Shown piece after piece: positions 25,714 to 30,569 of a stretch of DNA of 30,569 bases. The stretch covers positions 1 to 30,569 of the forward strand of contig CAKSNQ010000017.1 in assembly GCA_934476315.1 (NCBI GenBank), read 5' to 3'. A model generated the notes under the pieces. That model made no database searches. It was not told the origin of the DNA and worked only from the letters and a program-made list of their open reading frames with translations. Within the stretch, counting starts at the first letter, position 1. Each line of letters begins with the position of its first letter. This DNA is from an uncultured Eubacteriales bacterium (GTDB taxonomy: Bacteria; Bacillota; Clostridia; Oscillospirales; CAG-272). The translations under genes and the position numbers were made by a program.

Positions 25714-26496
25714 TTATTTCCCGAGCTGCTCTATGACGCGGCGCACGACCTCGCGCACCGCCTCGTCGTCCGCGCCCGCGGGAGCGGAGGCAACGTGGGA
25801 GCACTCGCCGTGACAGCCGACCTTGCCGCACTTGGGGCACTTGGCGCAGGCGGAGTGCTCGCCGCAGTGGCGGCGCTCCAGCTCGGCGCGCAGGGTGTCG
25901 CACGTCGCGTTCTCGATGGCGTCCAGCCCGCGGGCGTAAATGCTCACGCGGCAGTAATGCTCCAGGGATTCGATGTTGTCAAAGGCGTTGTAGAGCGTGT
26001 CGCCGACGGACAGGGAGGAATCCCCGTGGAAGATGTACGCCATCTGCGCCCGGTCGCTCATGTGGGAGGCGAGGGTGTTGGCGTCGTGGTTCTTCTTGTC
26101 GTAAGCGGCGGCGGGGACGTATCCGAAATACGTCTTTTTGTCGCCGGGCAGGACGAAACGCGTCGCGTCCACGCCCGAAATGGCAAACGCGGTGGTCGCC
26201 GCGGGCTGTGCGTGGACGATGCAGTTGATGTCGGGGCGCAGGCGGTAAATGGCGATGTGCATGCGGATTTCGGAGGTAGGCTTTTTGCCCTTCTCCAGCG
26301 GGTTGCCGTCGCCGTCCACGCGCACCAGTGCGTCCGGCGTCAAAAACGCCTTGCACAGTCCGCCGGGCGTGCAGAGAAACTCGTTGTCGCTCAGCTTGTA
26401 GGAAATGTTCCCGTGCTTGGCGATGACAAGCCCTTTCTGATACATCAGCTTGCCGACCTCGACCATTTGCCGTTTGATTTCAAAAAGAGTAGGCAT
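25714..26496 (-). CDS. Class II aldolase (fuculose-phosphate type) with Cys cluster and C-terminal encapsulation helix
   Basis: This is a class II aldolase/adducin-family protein, the likely signature enzyme of the compartment. Family members such as FucA and RhaD split deoxy-ketose 1-phosphates into DHAP and L-lactaldehyde. The 260 residues contain KHGNISYK (27-34), catalytic Glu76 (PTSE) and His95, plus His157 (FHGD). The second His of the zinc motif HxH is Gln97 (VHAQP); the codon is CAG. After about residue 207 comes a cluster of six Cys and several His, then a linker and an amphipathic C-terminal helix (DEAVREVVRRVIEQLGK) like an encapsulation peptide. It lies between ackA and pduP. Substrate and even aldolase activity are unproven. 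Confidence 0.87.
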   Translation of the reverse strand: MPTLFEIKRQMVEVGKLMYQKGLVIAKHGNISYKLSDNEFLCTPGGLCKAFLTPDALVRVDGDGNPLEKGKKPTSEIRMHIAIYRLRPDINCIVHAQPAATTAFAISGVDATRFVLPGDKKTYFGYVPAAAYDKKNHDANTLASHMSDRAQMAYIFHGDSSLSVGDTLYNAFDNIESLEHYCRVSIYARGLDAIENATCDTLRAELERRHCGEHSACAKCPKCGKVGCHGECSHVASAPAGADDEAVREVVRRVIEQLGK

Positions 26497-26564
26497 AAGC
26501 GAAGCAAAACCTCTTTTCTTGCGGAATCGGGATCGAATTGAAATTTGGATCCAAATCTAAATCT

Positions 26565-26605
26565 GAACCGGAACCGGAACCCGGATGGGAGCCGGAACCC
26601 GGGAC
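26565..26605. repeat. Short CCGGAA-type repeat cluster
   Basis: The 119-base gap between ackA and the aldolase gene contains overlapping CCGGAACC and CCGGAACCC words. It is the smallest example of the degenerate repeats seen in this operon's spacers. Confidence 0.6.
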
Positions 26606-26615
26606 AGCCCCCGGA

Positions 26616-27815
26616 TTACTTTCCGGCGGTCAGTTTTTCGGTGTCGAGCGCGATCATGTATTCCTCGTCCGTCGGGATGACGAACACGCGTGCGTGGGAA
26701 CCCTTGCCGGTCAGCTCGAAAGCCTCCCCGCGCGGGCACTCGGCGTTGATCTTGTCGTCCATGACGATGCCCAGCGCGTCCATATCGGCGCAGATGGCGG
26801 CGCGCAGTGCACGGTCGTTCTCGCCGATGCCCGCCGTGAAGACAATCGCGTCCACGCCGTTCATCTCGGCGACGTACGAGCCGATGATCTTCTTGGCGTC
26901 GTGAACCAGCATGTCGATGGCGAGCTTGGCGCGCTCATTGCCGGCTTCGGCGGCGGCGTTGACCTCGCGGCAGTCGCTGGACACGCCGGAAACGCCCAGC
27001 AGTCCGGATTTCTTGTTGAGAATGTTGTCCATCTCGTCGGGCGTCACCTTCAGCTCACGCATCAGGTAAGGGACGATGGTGGGGTCGATGGAACCGCTGC
27101 GCGTGCCCATCGGCAGACCCTCCTGCGGGGTGAAGCCCATGGAGGTATCGACCACCTTGCCGTTCTTGACGGCGGTGATGGAGGAACCGTTCCCCAGATG
27201 GCAGGTGATGACCTTCATGTCGGAGAGCGGCTTGCCGCACAGCTCGGCAACGCGTCCGGAAACGTAGCGGTGGGACGTGCCGTGGAAGCCGTAGCGACGA
27301 AGCTGGAACTTTTCGTAATACTCATAGGGGAGCGGGTAGATGTAGGAGACCGGCTCCATGGAGCTGTGGAAAGCGGTGTCGAACACGCAGACCATCGGCT
27401 TACCGGGGCAGACCTTGCGGCAAGCCTCGATGCCCTTGATGGCGGGCGGACCGTGGAGCGGGTTAATGCCCACGATGGAATACAGGTAACTTAAAACCTC
27501 GTCGGTGCACAGTGTGGACTCCTTGAGCTTGCCGCCGTGCGCGACGCGGTGTCCGATGGCGTCGATCTCATCGACCGAGGAAATGACGCCGAGGTCGGGG
27601 TCGGAGAGCAGTTTGAGCACCAGCGCGATAGCATCGTCGTGGTCCCGCAACTCAACGTCCGCCTTGTAATCCTCCTTGCCGGGGCGCTTGTGCGTGATGC
27701 ACCCCCCGATGCCGATCTTCTCGCAGTTGCCCTTGGCGATGACCTTGTGCGCGTCCATGTCGAAGAGCTGGTACTTGAGAGAGGAGCTTCCGGCGTTTAC
27801 GACCAGAATTTTCAT
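26616..27815 (-). CDS. ackA: Acetate kinase (acyl-phosphate to ATP)
   Basis: This enzyme makes ATP from acetyl-, propionyl- or related acyl-phosphate and ADP. The ATG at 27815 follows GGAGG; an in-frame ATG at 27848 adds residues unlike the family. The 399 residues are full length with MKILVVNAGSSSLKYQLFD, the substrate loop GHRVAHGG, VFDTAFHSSM, RRYGFHGTSHRYV, the nucleotide motif HLGNGSSITAV and FTAGIGEND. It is the first gene of the microcompartment operon, directly after a consensus promoter. It shows no obvious encapsulation helix, so it may work in the cytoplasm on the acyl-phosphate made by PduL. Confidence 0.96.
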   Translation of the reverse strand: MKILVVNAGSSSLKYQLFDMDAHKVIAKGNCEKIGIGGCITHKRPGKEDYKADVELRDHDDAIALVLKLLSDPDLGVISSVDEIDAIGHRVAHGGKLKESTLCTDEVLSYLYSIVGINPLHGPPAIKGIEACRKVCPGKPMVCVFDTAFHSSMEPVSYIYPLPYEYYEKFQLRRYGFHGTSHRYVSGRVAELCGKPLSDMKVITCHLGNGSSITAVKNGKVVDTSMGFTPQEGLPMGTRSGSIDPTIVPYLMRELKVTPDEMDNILNKKSGLLGVSGVSSDCREVNAAAEAGNERAKLAIDMLVHDAKKIIGSYVAEMNGVDAIVFTAGIGENDRALRAAICADMDALGIVMDDKINAECPRGEAFELTGKGSHARVFVIPTDEEYMIALDTEKLTAGK

Positions 27816-27980
27816 GTTGCTTTGTACCTCCGGCGCGCCCTCACCCATGGCAAAAGGCGCGAAACTTCAGCGCGGGCGGGTCTTGTGCGTCAGAGCCGGG
27901 CGGCTGTGACGGCGGGCTGCTGCTCGTCTCTATATTAAAGAAAGAGAAAAACAGCGAGACCTACCCACACTTCTGACCCA

Positions 27981-28009
27981 ATTATACCATGGGGATTGAC
28001 GTTTTTCAA
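27981..28009 (-). promoter_or_regulatory. Sigma-A promoter of the microcompartment operon
   Basis: On the minus strand TTGAAA (28009-28004) and TATAAT (27986-27981) are separated by exactly 17 bases. The predicted transcript starts near 27975, leaving a leader of about 160 bases before ackA. This is the only strong promoter I found for the operon. Confidence 0.85.
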
Positions 28010-28014
28010 GGGTT

Positions 28015-28098
28015 TTGCGAAAAAAAACGCCCCGAAACGGCGGAAATATTGACCGAATTTCGCAAAGTGGGGCAAGCGGAATTTGTTCTTTTTCGCAA
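28015..28098. promoter_or_regulatory. Three TTTCGCAA sites upstream of the operon promoter
   Basis: TTTCGCAA lies at 28058-28065 and 28091-28098 on the plus strand and in inverted form at 28015-28022. The whole stretch 28010-28190 is AT-rich and non-coding. All three lie just upstream of the -35 of the microcompartment promoter, where activators usually bind. No regulator gene is in the window, so the binding protein is unknown. Confidence 0.4.
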
Positions 28099-28190
28099 TC
28101 TTGCCAAAAAAATCACAAAGGGGGAGGCAACTTTTTGAAATCGCACAAAAAATTCGTCGGATTAGACAAAAACGAATATAATAATCTGTG

Positions 28191-28256
28191 AAAAAAGTCA
28201 CCCCCTCAGCCTTCCGACCGAGGGGGTGACAGGGGAATTCCGGGCGGTTTTGCCCG
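28191..28256 (-). terminator. htpG terminator
   Basis: Two hairpins follow the htpG stop on the minus strand. The first is a short one with arms TTCCGGGC and GCCCGGAA. The second, at 28230-28197, is strong, with arms GTCACCCCCTC and GAGGGGGTGAC, followed by six Ts. The second is a classical intrinsic terminator and isolates htpG from the downstream microcompartment promoter. Confidence 0.9.
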
Positions 28257-28261
28257 GAAAA

Positions 28262-30151
28262 TTACATCAGAGCACAGACCAGATCGCTGATTTCGGCGGG
28301 GTTGTCCAGCGGCAGACCGTTGATGAGACGCGCCTGCGCGTAAAGGATTTTCGTGTCGCTTGCCACGCGGTCGCGGTCGCTCTCAAACAGCGTCCGCAGG
28401 CGCTCGACGACCGGATGCGAGGCGTTCAGCTCAAGCACGAGCGTCGCCTTGGCGTTCGCGCCCGACTGCTCCGCGCCCGGCATTTTGCCCAGCACCTTTT
28501 CCATCTCGACGGACAAGCCGCCCTCGGTGGACAGGCTGACGGGGTGGTTCTTGAGCGTGTCGGTCAGGCGGACGGCGCTCACGGCGTCGCCCAGCGTCTC
28601 CTTCATGAAGTCCAGAAGCTCCTTTGCCTGCTCGTTCTTTTCTTTGAGCTGTTCCTTTTCCTCGTCGGTGGCGATGTCCAGCTTCTCCGTGCAGACGTTG
28701 GCAAATTTCTTGCCGTCGTACTCGCCGAGCATGTGCAGGGCGAACTCGTCCACGTCGTCGGTCAGGTACAGCACTTCAAAGCCGCGGTCGCGCACCGCCT
28801 CCACCTGCGGGAGCTGTGCGATCTTGGCGACGCTCTCGCCGCACGCGTAGTAGATGGTCTTTTGCGCCTCGGGCATGCGCGTGACGTACTCGCCGAACGT
28901 CGTCAGCCCGTCGCCCGCGCTGCTGCGGAACAGCACCAGGTCCTTCAGCTCGTCCTTGCGTGTGCCGTAGTCGGCGTACAGCCCGAATTTGAGCTGAAGC
29001 CCGAACGCCGCGAAGAATTTTTCGTAGGTCGCACGGTCGGAGGCGAGCAGCTTCTCCAGCTCCGTGCGGATCTTCTTTTCGATGGCTTTGGCGATCACCT
29101 TGAGCTGGCGGTCGTGCTGGAGCAGCTCACGCGAGATGTTGAGCGACAGGTCGGCGCTGTCCACCAGCCCCCGGACAAACCCGAAGCAGTCGGGGAGCAG
29201 TTCGGCGCAATGCTCCATAATCATGACGCCGCTGGAGTAGAGCTGTAAGCCTTTCTGAAAGTCGGTGGTGTAGTAGTTGTACGGCGCGCGGGCGGGAATG
29301 TAGAGCAGGGCGTCGTAGCTGGTCAGACCCTCGGCGTGGACGGGGATGACCTTGAGCGGCTTGTCAAAGTCGAAGAATTTGTCGCGGTAGAAGCTGTCGT
29401 ATTCCTCGTCCGTGACCTCGCCCGCCGGTTTTTTCCACAGCGGGATGCGGCTGTTGAGCGTCTGCACCTCGCGCACCGTCTCGTATTCTTTGTCGTTGTC
29501 CGCCTTGGGGCGGCTCGTCTCGACCTCCATGCGGATGGGGTAGCGGATGTAGTCGGAGTACTTGCGCACCAGCTCGCGCAGTCGGTACTCGTCCATGTAC
29601 TCGCCGTACTTTTCGTCGTCGGTGTCCTCCTTGAGGTGCAGGCAGACGACCGTTCCGTGCTCCGGCTTGTCGCACGGTTCGACCGTATAGCCGTCCGCGC
29701 CCTCGGAGGTCCAGCGCCAAGCCTCCTCCGCGCCGTAAACGCGGCTCTCGACCGTGATGCGGTCGGCGACCATGAACGCGGAGTAGAAGCCGACGCCGAA
29801 CTGACCGATGATGTCCACGTCGTCCTTTTTGCCGTTTTCCTGCTTGAAGTCGAACGAGCCGCTCTTGGCGATCGTGCCGAGGTTGTTTTCCAGCTCGTCA
29901 CGCGACATGCCGCAACCGTTGTCGGAGACGGTCAGTGTGCGCGCCTCCTTGTCCACGGCGAGCGAGATGGCGTAATCGTCCTTTGCCTGCTTGACGGATT
30001 CGTCCGTCAGCGAGCGGAAGTAGAGCTTGTCCAGCGCGTCGCTGGCGTTGGAGATCAGCTCGCGGAGAAAGATCTCCTTGTGTGTGTAGATGGAATTGAC
30101 CATCATGTCCAACAGTTTTTTGGACTCTGTGCGGAATTGTTTCTTTTCCAT
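28262..30151 (-). CDS. htpG: Hsp90 chaperone HtpG
   Basis: This cytosolic ATP-dependent chaperone helps late folding of client proteins. The 629 residues are full length: an N-terminal GHKL ATPase with ELISNASDALDKL (about 31-43), SDNGCGM, LGTIAKSGS and GQFGVGFYSAFMV, a middle domain with the catalytic Arg region (SADLSLNISRELLQ), and a C-terminal dimerisation domain. The ATG at 30151 is supported by the MEKKQFRTESKKLLDMM start typical of the family. It is a single-gene unit, with a CIRCE operator and consensus promoter upstream and a terminator downstream. Confidence 0.97.
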   Translation of the reverse strand: MEKKQFRTESKKLLDMMVNSIYTHKEIFLRELISNASDALDKLYFRSLTDESVKQAKDDYAISLAVDKEARTLTVSDNGCGMSRDELENNLGTIAKSGSFDFKQENGKKDDVDIIGQFGVGFYSAFMVADRITVESRVYGAEEAWRWTSEGADGYTVEPCDKPEHGTVVCLHLKEDTDDEKYGEYMDEYRLRELVRKYSDYIRYPIRMEVETSRPKADNDKEYETVREVQTLNSRIPLWKKPAGEVTDEEYDSFYRDKFFDFDKPLKVIPVHAEGLTSYDALLYIPARAPYNYYTTDFQKGLQLYSSGVMIMEHCAELLPDCFGFVRGLVDSADLSLNISRELLQHDRQLKVIAKAIEKKIRTELEKLLASDRATYEKFFAAFGLQLKFGLYADYGTRKDELKDLVLFRSSAGDGLTTFGEYVTRMPEAQKTIYYACGESVAKIAQLPQVEAVRDRGFEVLYLTDDVDEFALHMLGEYDGKKFANVCTEKLDIATDEEKEQLKEKNEQAKELLDFMKETLGDAVSAVRLTDTLKNHPVSLSTEGGLSVEMEKVLGKMPGAEQSGANAKATLVLELNASHPVVERLRTLFESDRDRVASDTKILYAQARLINGLPLDNPAEISDLVCALM

Positions 30152-30220
30152 AGAAAAAGCCTGCCTTTCCGACGCGGAACCGCGCCGTTCTTGTATGAAA
30201 ATTTGATTTTTTCAGGTGAT

Positions 30221-30247
30221 TTAGCACTCTCTGCGTTTGAGTGCTAA
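30221..30247 (-). promoter_or_regulatory. CIRCE operator (HrcA site) of htpG
   Basis: TTAGCACTC at 30221-30229 and GAGTGCTAA at 30239-30247 form a perfect inverted repeat with the standard 9-base spacer. It overlaps the expected transcription start of htpG, so HrcA would block initiation until heat stress. CIRCE usually marks groESL and dnaK operons. Confidence 0.95.
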
Positions 30248-30251
30248 GATT

Positions 30252-30279
30252 ATTATAACACGTTTTGGGCGGATGTCAA
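30252..30279 (-). promoter_or_regulatory. Sigma-A promoter of htpG
   Basis: On the minus strand the -35 TTGACA (30279-30274) and the -10 TATAAT (30257-30252) both match consensus, with a 16-base spacer. A housekeeping promoter kept off by CIRCE fits HrcA control. Confidence 0.9.
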
Positions 30280-30315
30280 GGGGGGAGGGGGATTTTTTCA
30301 AAAAATGCTGTCCAC

Positions 30316-30569
30316 CAAAGTTTCGCCGGTTCTCATTAAGATTTTCGCCGCTATCTCCGAAATTTTCGCTGTCCCTTTTTTAAGTTTTCGCCCGCCTTTT
30401 TCAAAAGGCGGTGGGGGCGGGGGGCAAAGCCCCGCGTCGTGCTCCGCAGAGCGCGAAACCCCTCTCGGCATTTTCTTTTTTGATAGCTTTTTTCTTTTGT
30501 GCCTCTGGTCTCAAAAGAAAAAAGCGGCTAAAAGAGCTGAAATTGCAGGGGATAGCAGGTGCTTTTCGG
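30316..30569 (+). repeat. Structured interspersed repeat, copy 4 (cut by window end)
   Basis: Upstream of htpG and in the plus orientation. It lacks the 31-base palindrome and starts with four AAxTTTTCGC-type units (30316-30394). CCGCCTTTT/AAAAGGCGG, GGGGC-AAA-GCCCC (30421-30433), CGTGCTC-CGCA-GAGCGCG (30438-30455, with one G-T wobble) and the GCCTCTGGTCTCAAAAG tract follow. The CCGCGGTAG hairpin is absent, as in copy 3. The element runs off the end of the window. Confidence 0.85.

Noticed and set aside
28170..28185. TATAAT on the plus strand near 28177 as a promoter
   Set aside because: No -35 at a suitable distance, and it would fire into the htpG terminator and antisense to htpG.
28226..29248. 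Long plus-strand open frame opposite htpG
   Set aside because: It is antisense to a complete htpG and rich in His, Val and Arg as expected for a shadow frame.

Overview
The window looks like a piece of a GC-rich Bacillota chromosome, most likely an uncultured gut-type Clostridia. This rests on Gram-positive style Pho boxes, a perfect CIRCE element at htpG, a PstS layout I recall from Clostridia, and a metabolosome operon of Clostridia-like gene content. I cannot name a genus from sequence alone.

Bases 1-13.7 kb lie on the plus strand. They hold the end of a PfkB-family sugar kinase, mreC-mreD (cell shape), gyrA, and a complete phosphate-starvation operon. That operon has a PhoP-type box, a circularly permuted pstS, a fused pstC-pstA, pstB, phoU, a PhoB/PhoP-type response regulator and a PhoR-type kinase. 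Three long non-coding repeats interrupt this half (about 181-625 inverted, 4950-5730, 11104-11875) and a fourth begins at the right edge (about 30316 to the end). The copies share a string of hairpins. At least two hairpins differ in sequence between copies yet keep pairing, so the family appears to be a structured element. One copy separates the response regulator from its kinase.

Bases 13.8-28.0 kb are a minus-strand bacterial microcompartment (BMC) operon read from right to left. The order is ackA, a class II aldolase of the fuculose-phosphate type, pduP, a zinc alcohol dehydrogenase, four BMC-H shell genes, pduL, a eutN pentamer, pduS, pduT, a eutS/pduU shell gene, a eutP/pduV GTPase, a parA-like ATPase, a small disordered protein, and a class II fructose-bisphosphate-type aldolase. 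No diol dehydratase, glycyl-radical enzyme or ethanolamine lyase is present, so the aldolase is the best candidate signature enzyme. The inferred scheme is this: a deoxy-sugar phosphate is cleaved to dihydroxyacetone phosphate and an aldehyde such as lactaldehyde. The aldehyde is then dismutated by PduP (to acyl-CoA) and the alcohol dehydrogenase (to alcohol), and PduL and AckA recover ATP. Four enzymes carry probable encapsulation helices. The aldolase is unusual: a zinc-ligand His is replaced by Gln and a Cys/His cluster precedes its C-terminal helix. The parA plus small-protein pair is a candidate positioning system for the compartment. Many spacers in this operon are long and filled with short degenerate repeats that differ from spacer to spacer.

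The right end has htpG on the minus strand with its own terminator, a consensus promoter and a perfect CIRCE operator.
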